From: Methylocystaceae bacterium
Lineage (GTDB): Bacteria > Pseudomonadota > Alphaproteobacteria > Rhodospirillales > Terasakiellaceae
Direction: 5' to 3'
NCBI GenBank assembly: GCA_013373205.1
Contig: JABXIG010000003.1
Coordinates: 744,001-808,000, forward strand
Length of the DNA: 64,000 nucleotides
Positions 34,647 through 45,195 of this stretch are shown piece after piece. The notes beneath the pieces are model-generated. The model was given only the letters and a program-made list of their open reading frames with translations. It made no database searches and was not told the DNA's origin. Position 1 is the first letter of the stretch. The number at the start of each line of letters is the position of its first letter. Position numbers and translations under genes: made by a program.

Positions 34647-36455
34647 TCACTCGAATTCCGCTACAACATCCATGAAAACGGCGCCGTAGCGTTCCAGCTT
34701 GGTTTGCCCTACCCCGGAAATCTCCAAGAAGTCATCGCTTTTAAGCGGGCGGTGCTTGGCGATTTCAACCAAGGTGGCATCGGCGAAAATGACGTAAGGG
34801 GGCACGCCTTGATCTTCAGCCAAGGTGCGGCGTTTGGCGCGCAGGGCTTCAAACAGCGCCTTGTCGTCTTCGCGTTCAAGTATAATGGTGGATTTGGCAG
34901 CGCGTCTTTCTCTGGCCGCACTTTTGGCATCCGGGTCTTTGCGCATAAGCACCGTTTGTTCGCCGCGCAAGACACCGCGCACATCCGGACCGAGCTTTAA
35001 GCCGCCAAATCCTTCTATATCCATACGCACCAGACCAAGTGCGACCAGTTGACGGATGATGGAGCGCCATGTGTCGCGCTTTAATTCCTTACCAATGCCA
35101 TAGGTGCTGATCTGATTGTGACGAAAGCGCATGATCTTGTCATTTTTTTCGCCCAAAAGCACGTCAATGATATGGCCTGCGCCAAATGTTTCGCCTGTGC
35201 GATATATGCAGGACAGCACTTTTTGTGCCGGAACTGTGCCGTCAAAGGTATCAACCGGGTTCAGGCAGGTATCGCAGTTGCCGCAGGGTTCATCCAGATG
35301 ATCTCCAAAATATTCCAACAGGACCTGACGACGGCAGCGATGGGTTTCACAATAGGCCAACAGCGCATCAAGTTTTTGACGTTCCACATGCTTTTGACGC
35401 TCAGGGAGGTCCGAGCTTTCTGTAAACTGGCGTAATTTGGTGACATCTTGCAACCCATACGCCATCCAGACGTGGGACGGCAGACCATCACGCCCTGCCC
35501 GGCCTGTTTCTTGATAATAGGCTTCCAGACTTTTGGGTGGGTCCATATGGGCAACGAACCGCACATCCGGTTTGTCGATCCCCATGCCGAAAGCAACCGT
35601 GGCGACCATGACCATCCCTTCTTCGCGCACGAACTTATCCTGGTTGGCGCTACGGATGTTTTTATCCATTCCGGCATGATAAGATAGCGCATCATAGCCC
35701 TGATCACGTAGCCAGCTGGCGATGTCTTCAACTTTTTTGCGGCTCATACAATAGATGATACCGCTGTCATGTTCATTAAAATCACCAAGGAATTTAAGCA
35801 GTTGGGTTTTGGCGTTCTTTTTAGGTACGATGCTGTAACGAATATTGGGGCGATCAAACCCGGTGATAAAGACTTCACCCTCGCCCAAATTCAATCGTTC
35901 AATAATATCATTGCGCGTTGGGCCATCGGCTGTGGCGGTCAGGGCAATGCGTGGCACATGGGGGAAATTGTCATGCAGGCTAACGAGTTGGCGATATTCC
36001 GGGCGGAAATCATGTCCCCATTGGGAGACGCAATGGGCCTCATCAATGGCGAACAGTGAGATATTGCAGTGGTTTAACAGGGTGAAAAAGCGATCTGTCA
36101 ATAATCGTTCCGGCGCGACATAGACAAGATCAAGCTCGCCTGCGCGCATGGCCCGTTCAATTTCTTGTGTGGTTTGCGGGTCTATCGTGGAATTTAGGGT
36201 CGCCGCCTTGATGCCGACCTGACATAAGGCGGTTACTTGATCCTGCATCAAGGCGATCAGGGGCGAAATCACAATGGCGCAGCCGTCGCGACAGACAGCT
36301 GGGATTTGATAGCACAGTGACTTACCACCCCCAGTGGGCATGAGGACCAGTGAATCCCCGCCCTTGATGGTCCGATCGATCACTTCGGCCTGAACACCGC
36401 GAAATTCATGATAACCAAAGGTCTTTTGCAGGATATCCAGCGGGTCTTTAGACAT
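34647..36455 (-). CDS. recQ: ATP-dependent DNA helicase RecQ
   Basis: RecQ is a 3'-5' superfamily 2 helicase in recombination and fork repair. The 602-residue protein has Walker A TGGGKS (41-46), DEAH at 138-141 followed by [13 protein letters not shown], the motif VI block [10 protein letters not shown], a zinc-binding Cys set ([19 protein letters not shown]) and a C-terminal HRDC domain (from about 520). The start overlaps the IMPase gene by 8 bp, so the two are coupled. Confidence 0.96.
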   Translation of the reverse strand: MSKDPLDILQKTFGYHEFRGVQAEVIDRTIKGGDSLVLMPTGGGKSLCYQIPAVCRDGCAIVISPLIALMQDQVTALCQVGIKAATLNSTIDPQTTQEIERAMRAGELDLVYVAPERLLTDRFFTLLNHCNISLFAIDEAHCVSQWGHDFRPEYRQLVSLHDNFPHVPRIALTATADGPTRNDIIERLNLGEGEVFITGFDRPNIRYSIVPKKNAKTQLLKFLGDFNEHDSGIIYCMSRKKVEDIASWLRDQGYDALSYHAGMDKNIRSANQDKFVREEGMVMVATVAFGMGIDKPDVRFVAHMDPPKSLEAYYQETGRAGRDGLPSHVWMAYGLQDVTKLRQFTESSDLPERQKHVERQKLDALLAYCETHRCRRQVLLEYFGDHLDEPCGNCDTCLNPVDTFDGTVPAQKVLSCIYRTGETFGAGHIIDVLLGEKNDKIMRFRHNQISTYGIGKELKRDTWRSIIRQLVALGLVRMDIEGFGGLKLGPDVRGVLRGEQTVLMRKDPDAKSAARERRAAKSTIILEREDDKALFEALRAKRRTLAEDQGVPPYVIFADATLVEIAKHRPLKSDDFLEISGVGQTKLERYGAVFMDVVAEFE

Positions 36456-37272
36456 GGAAACTGTCCGTCCCGGGATTCAAAAAGGCGCGTGCATCTTCCC
36501 AAACTTCTTCATTTGGGGTCAGCAACAGACAGTCTTCTGCATAGGTTTGCGGCCGATAAGGCCCTTGTGTGGCGATCATTTTATCAAAACCGCCTGCCTC
36601 GCGGTGAAGCAAAACACCCGGGGCATGATCCCAAGGGTTGAGGCGGCGATATTGGGCACAATGAAATTCCCCGCAAGCAAGCGAGATATAATCATGGGCA
36701 ACCGATCCATAACGCGGGGCAAGGTGTGGGACAGGCCCCAAACCATTAACGGCGCGTTTTTCAATGAATGCGCGGTGCTTCTCACCTAACGTAACGGTCA
36801 TACGTTCAAAAGCGGTGATATCACGCACTTTTATGGGTTTTCCGGATAAAGTTGCCCCTGCCCCTTTTTCCGCAACAGCAGTGCGCGAACGTGCCGGATC
36901 ATGAATCCAGCTTGCGATCAATTCTCCATTGTGGGCGAGTGCGACCATGGAGCCAAAAACACTATTCCCATTGGCAAAATTGCGTGTGCCATCCACCGGA
37001 TCAATGATCCACAGCGGGTGGTCGCTTTCTAGGGCTTTTAGGCTGGATTCATCTTTAGCCACCCCTTCTTCGCCCACAACGAGAGAGCCGGGGAGATAAT
37101 CAGAAAGACGAGTTGATAATTTCGTTTCGGCCGCGAGATCAGCCGTCGTCACCAGATCACCCGGCGATTTTTCCATAATATCGCCGTCCGTCAGTTTTTG
37201 AAAACGCGGCATGATCTCTTCATCCGCGACCTCGGCAATAATCCGGGTAATATGGTCCACATCAATCTTCAT
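36448..37272 (-). CDS. Inositol monophosphatase family protein
   Basis: The 274-residue Mg-dependent phosphatase has the metal motif [19 protein letters not shown] upstream, and the second motif [17 protein letters not shown]. The family includes inositol-1-phosphatase, histidinol-phosphatase (HisN) and CysQ-like enzymes; sequence alone does not decide. AGGGGC precedes the ATG. It is the first gene of a two-gene unit with recQ. Confidence 0.9.
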   Translation of the reverse strand: MKIDVDHITRIIAEVADEEIMPRFQKLTDGDIMEKSPGDLVTTADLAAETKLSTRLSDYLPGSLVVGEEGVAKDESSLKALESDHPLWIIDPVDGTRNFANGNSVFGSMVALAHNGELIASWIHDPARSRTAVAEKGAGATLSGKPIKVRDITAFERMTVTLGEKHRAFIEKRAVNGLGPVPHLAPRYGSVAHDYISLACGEFHCAQYRRLNPWDHAPGVLLHREAGGFDKMIATQGPYRPQTYAEDCLLLTPNEEVWEDARAFLNPGTDSFHV

Positions 37273-37315
37273 CTGCCCCTTTTAGCAAGGCTAGATGTGG
37301 GAGTCATGATAAAAA

Positions 37316-37942
37316 TCAGAAGAAAAAAAACAGACTGACGGCAATTGATACCAGAAAAATGCCAGAGACCGTCTCAATGATATGTATCTTCTCTTCAAGG
37401 CGCTTTTGCAACATTCGATTAGCTAGTGTTGCAGAGATCAGGAGATCCCAGAAGAACACGACAGAAACCATCCAGATAGCTGAAACGGTAAGATGTAGAC
37501 CAGTGCTATCCGGCCCAAGGATCGTGGATAGAATGGAGATGTAAAATAGTGCGTTTTTAGGATTTAGTAGGGAAGATTGCACGCCGAGGACAAATGGTTT
37601 GCGCATGCTGGACGGAGCTTGGTTGGGTTGCTCTGAGAATGTGAGTTTCCGCTTATGGGTTCTGATTAAATTATAGCCAATCCAGAGGAGGTAGAATGCA
37701 CCTGCAATTTTGATGGCCATGTAGAGAATTGAATGGGAATTGATCCCCTGCCAGCCCAGAATGGCGAGGATAATATAAACTCCATTTCCAAAGGCTATAC
37801 CCAAACAGATGAGCAAGCTGCTCTTCAGACCGTGTCGAATTGAATGCCCAACGATAATGAAAAAGTCTTGTCCAGGGCTGAGTAATGCAAGGAAATGGGC
37901 AAGTGCCAAAGCGGGAAAGGCAGGATGCAAAAAGTGGTCCAT
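37316..37942 (-). CDS. LysE/RhtB family amino-acid exporter
   Basis: The 208-residue inner-membrane protein has about six hydrophobic segments and the family start: ALAHFLALLSPGQDFFIIVG, then GIAFGNGVYI and NPKNALFYISI. It exports small amino acids or related metabolites. It lies 55 bp downstream of the AraC-type gene on the same strand, a frequent pairing, so it may be that regulator's target. Confidence 0.88.
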   Translation of the reverse strand: MDHFLHPAFPALALAHFLALLSPGQDFFIIVGHSIRHGLKSSLLICLGIAFGNGVYIILAILGWQGINSHSILYMAIKIAGAFYLLWIGYNLIRTHKRKLTFSEQPNQAPSSMRKPFVLGVQSSLLNPKNALFYISILSTILGPDSTGLHLTVSAIWMVSVVFFWDLLISATLANRMLQKRLEEKIHIIETVSGIFLVSIAVSLFFFF

Positions 37943-37997
37943 GAGTGTCTTTCTTAGCTGTTTGTAATTCTCAGCTTAAAAAACTAAAGACTTGTTC

Positions 37998-38813
37998 TCA
38001 GGAATTATTGTCAAAAATTGATTTTTGATATTGTCGGGGCGTGGAGGCCGTATATTTTACAAAGGTGTGATGGAACTGGCTTTGATCGGCAAATCCAAGA
38101 TCAAGGGCAACATCAACGATGGAATTTCCTTTTTTGAGCAATTTTTTTCCTTTCTCAACTCTTGCACTGTTGAGGTAGGCCCGTGGCGATAAGCCAAAGT
38201 CCTTTTTAAAAAGGCGTATTATATTTTCAATGGAACAGCCATGCTGTTGCGCCAGTTCTTCAAGGCTTGGAATGTTTTCAAAATCTGCAAGCAAATGATT
38301 TCTTATAGAAACGGCTCGCGTGTTTTTGTCGTTGAGTTTACTAGGAAGATTTGTATAGAGCAAAAGAGTAGCTTCAATTAGTTGCTCCAGTTCACTTAAT
38401 ACATCGCTGTTGTTTTGCATCAGGCGTACGAAAGTGTCAAAAAGAGAAGGGTTTTGGATAACATAAGGGGAGCAGTCCAGAGAAACAGACGTGTTTTTAA
38501 GCCCGGACATTTTTTGTAAACACCAATCTGTATTGATATAAATCATATAATAACTGCGAGGTTTTTGTTCGATTGGAGCACAGGCATGGGGTTTTAGAGG
38601 ATCAATGAGTACCATGTCCCCTTGCTTGAGAAGAATATCCCCTTCTTTGAGTTTCAGGCATGTGCTGCCGGAGGTGATTAGACCAAGTGAGAGTTGATTG
38701 TGATAATGTTGTTTGTAGCTTTTAGTACTGTTAAAAGTTGAACGAATTTCCAAGTGGGGGGCCCTGTGGTCCCGTAGAAATTGTTGTGTAATATGCTTGG
38801 TCTGTTGCGTCAT
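37998..38813 (-). CDS. AraC family transcriptional regulator
   Basis: The 271-residue protein has an N-terminal cupin-like ligand domain (about 15-150; GDMVLIDPLKPHACAP) and a C-terminal double helix-turn-helix (about 165-265; SLEELAQQHGCSIENIIRLF and IVDVALDLGFADQSQFHHTF). It resembles the group with an AraC_binding domain that often controls a neighbouring exporter, here the LysE gene. The ribosome site is weak. Base composition looks more AT-rich than the adjacent core genes by eye. Confidence 0.9.
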   Translation of the reverse strand: MTQQTKHITQQFLRDHRAPHLEIRSTFNSTKSYKQHYHNQLSLGLITSGSTCLKLKEGDILLKQGDMVLIDPLKPHACAPIEQKPRSYYMIYINTDWCLQKMSGLKNTSVSLDCSPYVIQNPSLFDTFVRLMQNNSDVLSELEQLIEATLLLYTNLPSKLNDKNTRAVSIRNHLLADFENIPSLEELAQQHGCSIENIIRLFKKDFGLSPRAYLNSARVEKGKKLLKKGNSIVDVALDLGFADQSQFHHTFVKYTASTPRQYQKSIFDNNS

Positions 38814-38848
38814 GTTTTCTTTATAGCATCACGATTAGATTAAGGCTA

Positions 38849-39118
38849 TCAAGGTCTATAAATATCCCGATCCCGTTTATACGCCGTTTCTAAAAGTTCC
38901 ATAATGCGTTTGGCTTCGGGGTTATAGTCGGCTTGTTGTTGCATGGCTTTGGTGATGAAGGTGGCGAAGGTGACGGCTTCGGCCTTGCCTTTCAGATCGA
39001 ACGATTTGGCGATTTCTTCCAGGTCTTCGTGGATCAGGCGTTTGGCCATGACGTTGAGCTGTTTTTTGACCAAGGCATGTTTACTGCGCCAGCGGGCTTG
39101 GGCTTCTTTGGTTGCCAT
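38849..39118 (-). CDS. Small basic protein, possibly ribbon-helix-helix
   Basis: The 89-residue product is basic at the N-terminus (MATKEAQARWRSKHALVKKQ). The stretch KKQLNVMAKRLIHEDLEEIA then KGKAEAVTFATFITKAM suggests one beta strand and two helices, as in ribbon-helix-helix DNA-binding proteins. I do not recognise a named family. GAGAGAA precedes the ATG. It stands between the AraC-type and TPMT genes with no sign of a toxin partner. Confidence 0.65.
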   Translation of the reverse strand: MATKEAQARWRSKHALVKKQLNVMAKRLIHEDLEEIAKSFDLKGKAEAVTFATFITKAMQQQADYNPEAKRIMELLETAYKRDRDIYRP

Positions 39119-39207
39119 CTGTTCGTTCTCTCATGCGAAATGAAATCTACTTGTAGAGAATATGACGGCAACTGGTTAAAAAAGGAAGAAGCCGACAGAA
39201 ATTTATT

Positions 39208-39846
39208 TTAATTCCCCTCCAGTACCCACACGGTTTCTGTTGCTGGGCAGTTTTTACGTAAGCCCTTTATCAAACAGATGATTGTTTTCTTCGTCACATG
39301 ATAGCTTGCGGCGTATCGGTCTTGGATTTCCTGATCGCTGATGGAAAATGGTGGGCCGTCTGTTTGGCTTTGATCATATTCATAGGTAATAAGGAAGATC
39401 GGGGCTTGTTTGCTGATGGTGATCAGATGTTCGCTATAACTTTTTCGCATTTCAGGGGGCAGCGCGACATAAGCAGCACGATCATAGACCGCATCGATTG
39501 CTCCCAACAGATCAGCTGTCAGGTCAAAGAAGTTGCCGACAAAGATTTCAATATTAGCAGCGCGATAAATTTTCAGATCGCTTGCTTTGGAAATGTCCGG
39601 GGTGAGCTGAAGTTCATCGAACAATTCTTGGATGGCAAGTTCACTTAATTCACAGCCTTTGATGCGATAGCCTTGATCGAGCAATCTTGCAATGTCATGG
39701 GTTTTTCCGCATAGGGGAAGAAAGACACAGGCGCCTGTCTTTAAATTCAGGTCTTTAAAATAGTTTTTGAACAAGCTGTTCCCATCGGGTTCATGGAAAC
39801 CGATTTTTTTATTTTCCCATTTGTCATGCCAGAATTCACTATCCAT
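39208..39846 (-). CDS. tpm: Thiopurine S-methyltransferase (TPMT) family protein
   Basis: The 212-residue SAM-dependent methyltransferase has the bacterial TPMT start (FWHDKWENKKIGFHE), motif I VFLPLCGKTHDIARLLDQGY, and DAVYDRAAYVALPPEMR. Bacterial relatives methylate thiols, selenite or tellurite in some species; the substrate here is unknown. AAAGGTGA lies upstream of the ATG. Confidence 0.92.
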   Translation of the reverse strand: MDSEFWHDKWENKKIGFHEPDGNSLFKNYFKDLNLKTGACVFLPLCGKTHDIARLLDQGYRIKGCELSELAIQELFDELQLTPDISKASDLKIYRAANIEIFVGNFFDLTADLLGAIDAVYDRAAYVALPPEMRKSYSEHLITISKQAPIFLITYEYDQSQTDGPPFSISDQEIQDRYAASYHVTKKTIICLIKGLRKNCPATETVWVLEGN

Positions 39847-39971
39847 TTATTCACCTTTCATGCGTGTTCAGTTAAATATGTAAGATACATGATCTGATGC
39901 AATGCATGACGGGTTGGTTTTACCGCAATTTAAGTAAAACGAAAGTCAAAGAGAAACGCGTTAAGATCAGG

Positions 39972-41405
39972 TCAGGTTGGTGACCAGCCGGTTGAGTTGT
40001 CCTCATCCATTTGCGTATCGTTTTTTTCTTCAATCACAAAAAACTGTGGGTATTTTTGTTTGAAACGCGATGCGTTGGCGTCGTTCATCAAGACTGTGAC
40101 CTCAATGCCGTGTTCGGTATCACTGCGGCTTTTGACTTCGCCATGATTATAAAGCCAGCTTAACAATTGTCCGTCACTATAAGGAACGGTTAAGTCAAAA
40201 CGTTCAAATCGCGCACTTAACAGGGCGTTGACGTCATTGAGTAAGGCGTCGCACCCTGCCCCGGTGATGGCAGAAACCATAGCGACACGGCCATTGGACC
40301 GATTTGCCCGGTTAGTGATGATCTCGATATCATCTTCTTTAAGAAGATCTGATTTATTATAGACTTCAATCAGGCAGTCTTCGAGCTTGTCTTCCACACC
40401 CAATGTCTTCAGCACATCCAGTACATCGGCGCGTTGGGCTTCTGTGTCGGGGTGGCTGGCATCGCGAACATGTAAGATCACATCGGCTTCATGGACTTCT
40501 TCAAGTGTGGCATGAAACGCAGCGACCAGTTCGTGTGGCAATTCTGAAATAAAGCCAACGGTGTCCGATAAAATCACATCCCGGCCCGAAGGCAACTGGA
40601 TGGAGCGCATGGTCGGGTCCAGTGTGGCAAAGAGCAAATCTTCGGCAAAGACCTTGGCTTTGGTCAAACGGTTAAAGAGCGTGGATTTCCCCGCGTTGGT
40701 ATAGCCCACAAGCGCGACAATGGGATAAGGCGTGCTGCGGCGTGATTTACGATGCAGTTCTCGGGTGCGTTTCACACTTTCCAGATCTTTTTTTAAACGG
40801 ACGATTTTGTCGTCAATAATCCGGCGATCCAATTCGATCTGTGATTCACCAGGACCGCCAAGAAAACCTGCCCCGCCGCGTTGGCGTTCAAGGTGGGTCC
40901 AAGACCGGACAAGACGGGATCTTTGATAGGTCAGCGCAGCCAGTTCGACTTGCAAGGAACCTTCTGAGGTGCGCGCCCGCTCGCCAAAAATTTCAAGGAT
41001 CAGGCCGGTGCGGTCAATGACCTTGCAGTTCCAGGCCTTTTCAAGGTTGCGTTGCTGAACAGGTGTCAAGCTGGCATCGACAATCGCAAGGTCAATGCTG
41101 TCATCTGCCCATTCCCATTTTTCAAGGTTAGCACGTCCAATTGTGGTTGCAAGGGCTTCAACAACCCCCTGGCCGAACAAGGTTGCGGCTTTTGGTCTTG
41201 CGACATTCACGACTTCGCTATGAACCACATCCACATGAATGGCCAAAGCTAGACCGACACATTCTTCAAGCCGGGCTTCGGGCGAACGAAGACTGCCGCG
41301 TTCATTTTTCAGATGCGGGTGAACGACCAAACAAGGTGTCCGGTCGTTATCTTTGTTCCAGCCTTCGTTTGATGGGCCTTTGGCTGGGAAGGAACTGTCT
41401 GTCAC
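39972..41405 (-). CDS. hflX: GTPase HflX
   Basis: HflX is a ribosome-associated GTPase that splits stalled 70S ribosomes. The 477-residue protein has the N-terminal HflX domain (to about 200, with the Gly-rich linker [16 protein letters not shown]) and a G domain: G1 [14 protein letters not shown], and NKSD. The C-terminal extension is acidic. The start is GTG, 2 bp after the hfq stop, so the pair is co-translated, as in many proteobacteria. Confidence 0.96.
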   Translation of the reverse strand: MTDSSFPAKGPSNEGWNKDNDRTPCLVVHPHLKNERGSLRSPEARLEECVGLALAIHVDVVHSEVVNVARPKAATLFGQGVVEALATTIGRANLEKWEWADDSIDLAIVDASLTPVQQRNLEKAWNCKVIDRTGLILEIFGERARTSEGSLQVELAALTYQRSRLVRSWTHLERQRGGAGFLGGPGESQIELDRRIIDDKIVRLKKDLESVKRTRELHRKSRRSTPYPIVALVGYTNAGKSTLFNRLTKAKVFAEDLLFATLDPTMRSIQLPSGRDVILSDTVGFISELPHELVAAFHATLEEVHEADVILHVRDASHPDTEAQRADVLDVLKTLGVEDKLEDCLIEVYNKSDLLKEDDIEIITNRANRSNGRVAMVSAITGAGCDALLNDVNALLSARFERFDLTVPYSDGQLLSWLYNHGEVKSRSDTEHGIEVTVLMNDANASRFKQKYPQFFVIEEKNDTQMDEDNSTGWSPT

Positions 41406-41407
41406 GC

Positions 41408-41656
41408 TTATTCTTCATCTTCCGAAGTCGGGTCAAACAGTTGAACCGGTGAGGATGGCATGATTGTAGAAATTGCATGCTTGTACACCAGTTGAGTGTG
41501 GCCGTCTCTGCGCAAAAGCACGGAGAAGTTATCGAACCACGTAACGATCCCTTGTAATTTGACGCCGTTCACCAAAAAGATGGTGACGGAGTTCTTTTGT
41601 TTACGAATGTGGTTCAGGAATACGTCTTGCACATTCTGGGATTTTTCAGCAGCCAT
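41408..41656 (-). CDS. hfq: RNA chaperone Hfq
   Basis: The 82-residue Sm-like hexamer-forming protein mediates small RNA-mRNA pairing. Sm1 is [20 protein letters not shown] and Sm2 is [11 protein letters not shown], containing the YKH motif; the N-terminus [12 protein letters not shown] is typical. AGGGGAT precedes the ATG. In many alphaproteobacteria Hfq also affects nitrogen control, fitting its place downstream of the ntr genes. Confidence 0.98.
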   Translation of the reverse strand: MAAEKSQNVQDVFLNHIRKQKNSVTIFLVNGVKLQGIVTWFDNFSVLLRRDGHTQLVYKHAISTIMPSSPVQLFDPTSEDEE

Positions 41657-41708
41657 GGGTCTTATCCCCTATTTATCTTTATCGTTGGCATTTATGGTTA
41701 AGGTTTAT

Positions 41709-42401
41709 TTACAGAGCGTCCGCTACTTGATCTGTCTCCCCGACTTCACAATTTTCCAAGGTAGCTTGTAACTCTATGCAGTTATTGAAATACCAAGAAG
41801 GAGCGATGCCGTCAAACTCTCCCTGCATCGGGGGCTCATTTCTGACCAGTACACCCGTACATCCGGCGTTATGTGCGCACTGTAAATCCACGTCCGTATC
41901 ACCTACGAACCAAACCGCTGAACCCCTAGTGATTCCGCTACCTTCAAGGGCTAAATCTACAGGTGCGGGGTCGGGTTTATCCCGTGTTGCATCGCCTGCC
42001 CCAAGTATCTTGTTGAAATATTTGGACCATCCAAGATGGTCAGCTTCTTGTCGGAGGTACTTTCCTGTCTTGTTGGAGACAACAGATAGGTAATACCCCT
42101 TACAATGCAAGGCTTTCAGCATATTTTCAGCTCCTTCATGGGGGGAAAGCTGTTCAATATGCGATTCTTCGAATCGGGCATAGAAAATTTCACCCGCTTT
42201 TTCCCAATCTGCGCCATAGAGTGCCGGGAAGCTGTCGCGTAGTGATTTCCTGACGCGTTCTTTGGTTTCTTCAAAACTCCACGGTGTATGACCCATTTTT
42301 TTCAGCGTAAAGTTATGGGCATCATGGATGGCAGGCCAGGTATCTACCAATGTGTTGTCCCAATCGAATACAACAGCCTTGGGGCGGATAAGCTTGGACA
42401 T
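41709..42401 (-). CDS. HAD family hydrolase (phosphoglycolate phosphatase-like)
   Basis: The 230-residue haloacid-dehalogenase hydrolase has motif I FDWDNTLVDTW (nucleophile Asp), motif II VVSNKTG, motif III Lys in DKPDPAP, and motif IV VGDTDVDLQCA. A helical cap at about 20-95 marks subfamily IA. The substrate is unknown; phosphoglycolate is the usual annotation. It is inserted between trkA and hfq on the same strand, 52 bp upstream of hfq. Confidence 0.88.
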   Translation of the reverse strand: MSKLIRPKAVVFDWDNTLVDTWPAIHDAHNFTLKKMGHTPWSFEETKERVRKSLRDSFPALYGADWEKAGEIFYARFEESHIEQLSPHEGAENMLKALHCKGYYLSVVSNKTGKYLRQEADHLGWSKYFNKILGAGDATRDKPDPAPVDLALEGSGITRGSAVWFVGDTDVDLQCAHNAGCTGVLVRNEPPMQGEFDGIAPSWYFNNCIELQATLENCEVGETDQVADAL

Positions 42402-42427
42402 AAAAAATAAACCTTCTTTGTCGGGTT

Positions 42428-43804
42428 CTAGAAAAATTCGAGCCGCACGGAGAACATCTTTTCAACCTTGCGCACTTTGTCAGACGCTGCAAAAAGCACC
42501 ACCCGGTCTTTGGGTTGAACAACAGTCCCCCCGCGCGGGCTGATGACTTCGCCATTGCGTACAATAGCGCCCAGTAAGACGCCAGAGGGCATTTTAACCT
42601 CACGTAACGGGGCCCCGACCAGTGGTGATGTTTCAAGGGCTTCTGCCTCAATAAGTTCCCCAAAACCTTCGCGCAGGGAATGAACACTATGGATCCGGCC
42701 CCGGCGCACCTGCTGTAAAATTTGTGAAACCGTGATGGTTCTGGGGTTCACCACCACATCGATATCAAGATTGTTTAACAGGGGCTCATAAAGCGATTTG
42801 TTAATCAGGGTCACGGCGCGTTGTGAGCCCATGCGTTTGGCAAGCAAGGACCCTAAAATATTGGTTTCATCATCATCGGTTACCGCCACAATGGCTTCAG
42901 CGGCGTTGACATTGGCTTCCATCAACAGTTCCTGATCGCGTACATCCCCACATAAAACAGTGGTTTTGGTCAGTTGCGAGGCAATCTGGCGGGCGCGGTC
43001 TTCGCTTTTTTCAATGATTTTGGCATTTACCCAAGGGAATTCACGTTCCAACTGTTGAGCGAGGAACAGGCCGATATTACCACCACCAAAGATTAACAGG
43101 CGACGGGCTTCTGTTTCGTCATGACCAAAGGCGGTCAAAGCACGCGACATATGCTGTTCATCGACCACGAAATAGGCTTCATCCCCGGCCAAAAACTGGT
43201 CATCCCCTTTGGGGATCAGGGCCTTGCCATCACGTACCATACCGACCACGACGATATTCAGGTCGGGGAACAATTGGGTGAGTTGTCGCAAAGGGGTGTT
43301 GATCAATGGGCAATCGTCTTCACAGCGCACCCCGACCATACGCACCTTCCCCCCACAGAGTGGGATCATGTCGGTCGCCCCGGGAACGGTCAGACGGCGC
43401 ATAACGGCACGTGCAACTTCGATTTCCGGTGAAATGATGACATCAATAGGCAGATTGTCGCGGGTATAAAGGTTAGCCCATTCCGGTGCGAGATAGCTTT
43501 GTGAACGGATTCGTGCGATTTTCGTTGGGACATTAAATAACGAATGCGCAACCTGTGCGGCAACCATGTTGATTTCGTCCGTATAAGTAACGGCAATCAA
43601 CATGTCTGCTTCTCCTGCCCCGGCTTCTTTTAGAACGTCCGGGTGGCAAGCGTGTCCCGTAACCCCTCGGCAATCCAGCGTATCCGTTAGTTTACCGATC
43701 AAGGCCGGGGATTGGTCAACCACGGTAACATCGTTGTCTTCCAGAGCAAGATAGTGGGCAATGTTTGATCCAACTTGCCCTGCCCCACAAATAATGACTT
43801 TCAT
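42428..43804 (-). CDS. trkA: Trk system potassium uptake protein TrkA
   Basis: TrkA is the cytoplasmic gating subunit of the TrkH/TrkG potassium channel. The 458-residue protein has two TrkA-N Rossmann domains (CGAGQVGSNIAHYL at the start; FGGGNIGLFLAQQL at about 233), each followed by a TrkA-C (RCK-C) domain. Its ATG overlaps the ntrX stop as ATGA. trkA after ntrYX is a conserved alphaproteobacterial order. Confidence 0.96.
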   Translation of the reverse strand: MKVIICGAGQVGSNIAHYLALEDNDVTVVDQSPALIGKLTDTLDCRGVTGHACHPDVLKEAGAGEADMLIAVTYTDEINMVAAQVAHSLFNVPTKIARIRSQSYLAPEWANLYTRDNLPIDVIISPEIEVARAVMRRLTVPGATDMIPLCGGKVRMVGVRCEDDCPLINTPLRQLTQLFPDLNIVVVGMVRDGKALIPKGDDQFLAGDEAYFVVDEQHMSRALTAFGHDETEARRLLIFGGGNIGLFLAQQLEREFPWVNAKIIEKSEDRARQIASQLTKTTVLCGDVRDQELLMEANVNAAEAIVAVTDDDETNILGSLLAKRMGSQRAVTLINKSLYEPLLNNLDIDVVVNPRTITVSQILQQVRRGRIHSVHSLREGFGELIEAEALETSPLVGAPLREVKMPSGVLLGAIVRNGEVISPRGGTVVQPKDRVVLFAASDKVRKVEKMFSVRLEFF

Positions 43805-45195
43805 GACGTGCCCGCCTTTGTTTTTTCATCCGGTGTCAAACTTAGCGATTTTAGCTTGCGATGCAAGGCCGAGCGTTCCATGCCCACAAAAGAAGCTGTT
43901 TTGGAGATATTGCCGCCAAAGCGATTGATCTGAACATTCAAATATTCACGTTCAAAGATTTCACGGGCGTCACGTAAGGGTAAACCCATGATTTCACTGG
44001 TTTGATCCCATTTTAGGTTTTCACCACCGTTGGACGTGATTTCTCGGGGCAGCATATCGGCTTTGATGGGCTGGTCAGCTGTGCCCGGTGCCATAATCAG
44101 GACCCGTTCCACCACATTTCGCAGTTCGCGCACATTTCCCGGCCATTCATAGGCTTGCATAGCTGCAATGGCATCGTCGGAAAAAGTCCTCGGCGCGTGA
44201 CCAAGGCTATGGGCTGTTTTCTGCATAAAATAATTTGCTAGTTCGGGAATGTCTTCACGGTGGCTGTTTAGCCCCGGCAAATCCAAGGGAACAACGCTGA
44301 GACGGTAAAATAAATCTTCACGAAAACGCCCTTCTGACATTTCCTGATTTAAATCTTTGCTGGAGGTTGCCATGACGCGCACATCGACTTCAACGGCAGT
44401 TGACCCGCCTGTTCTTAAAAAACGTTGTTCCTGCAGCACACGTACGATCTTGCCTTGTGTTTCCTGCGGCATATCGGCAACTTCATCAAGCAAAAGGGTT
44501 CCGTTATGGGCCTGTTCAAAAAAACCGACCTTGCCAGGGCCCCCATTGGCTTCTACGCCAAACAGTTCACTTTCCACCTTGCTTGCTTCCATAGTGGCGC
44601 AATTTAAGACGATAAAGGGGCCTCGGGCGCGTCTTGATTGACTATGAAGGTGGCGGGCGCAGACTTCCTTGCCAGAGCCTGCAGGGCCGTTGATTAAGAC
44701 CCGTGAATTTGAAGAGGCGACTTTGTCAATGGCCTGACGCAGCTGATTTATGCGTTGGGAGCTGCCGATTAATTGATTTTCTACGGCACCACGGGTGCGC
44801 AGTTCAGCATTTTCACGACGTAGGTCGGCTGTTTCAAGGGCGCGGTTGACAGCCATGAGCAAGCGGTCCGTCTTGAACGGCTTTTCAATAAAATCATAGG
44901 CGCCATCATGCAAGGCTTTAACGGCTGTTTCAATGGTGCCATGACCACTCATCATCACAACTGGTAAATCCGGATGATCTTTTTTAAGGGCCTTCAAAAT
45001 GCCAAGTCCATCCAGTTTACTACCCTGTAGCCAGATATCCAGCAACACAAGACTGGGACGGCGGGTCCGTACGGTTTCTATGGCCTGAATGTCACCTGCG
45101 GCCTCGCGGGTTTCGTAGCCTTCATCTTCAAGGATACCTGCTGTTAACATGCGGATATCGGCTTCATCATCGACGATCAAAATATCATGCGCCAT
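43801..45195 (-). CDS. ntrX: Nitrogen/redox response regulator NtrX
   Basis: The 464-residue regulator has a receiver domain (1-120, phospho-acceptor Asp53), an AAA+ domain (Walker A GPAGSGK at 170-176, Walker B LLLDEVAD) and a C-terminal Fis-type helix-turn-helix (ISKTASFVGMERSALHRKL). The sigma-54-contacting GAFTGA loop is absent: the corresponding region at about 212-228 reads VEANGGPGKVGFFEQA. This suggests it does not activate sigma-54 in the classic way. It overlaps ntrY by 11 bp. Confidence 0.95.
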   Translation of the reverse strand: MAHDILIVDDEADIRMLTAGILEDEGYETREAAGDIQAIETVRTRRPSLVLLDIWLQGSKLDGLGILKALKKDHPDLPVVMMSGHGTIETAVKALHDGAYDFIEKPFKTDRLLMAVNRALETADLRRENAELRTRGAVENQLIGSSQRINQLRQAIDKVASSNSRVLINGPAGSGKEVCARHLHSQSRRARGPFIVLNCATMEASKVESELFGVEANGGPGKVGFFEQAHNGTLLLDEVADMPQETQGKIVRVLQEQRFLRTGGSTAVEVDVRVMATSSKDLNQEMSEGRFREDLFYRLSVVPLDLPGLNSHREDIPELANYFMQKTAHSLGHAPRTFSDDAIAAMQAYEWPGNVRELRNVVERVLIMAPGTADQPIKADMLPREITSNGGENLKWDQTSEIMGLPLRDAREIFEREYLNVQINRFGGNISKTASFVGMERSALHRKLKSLSLTPDEKTKAGTS

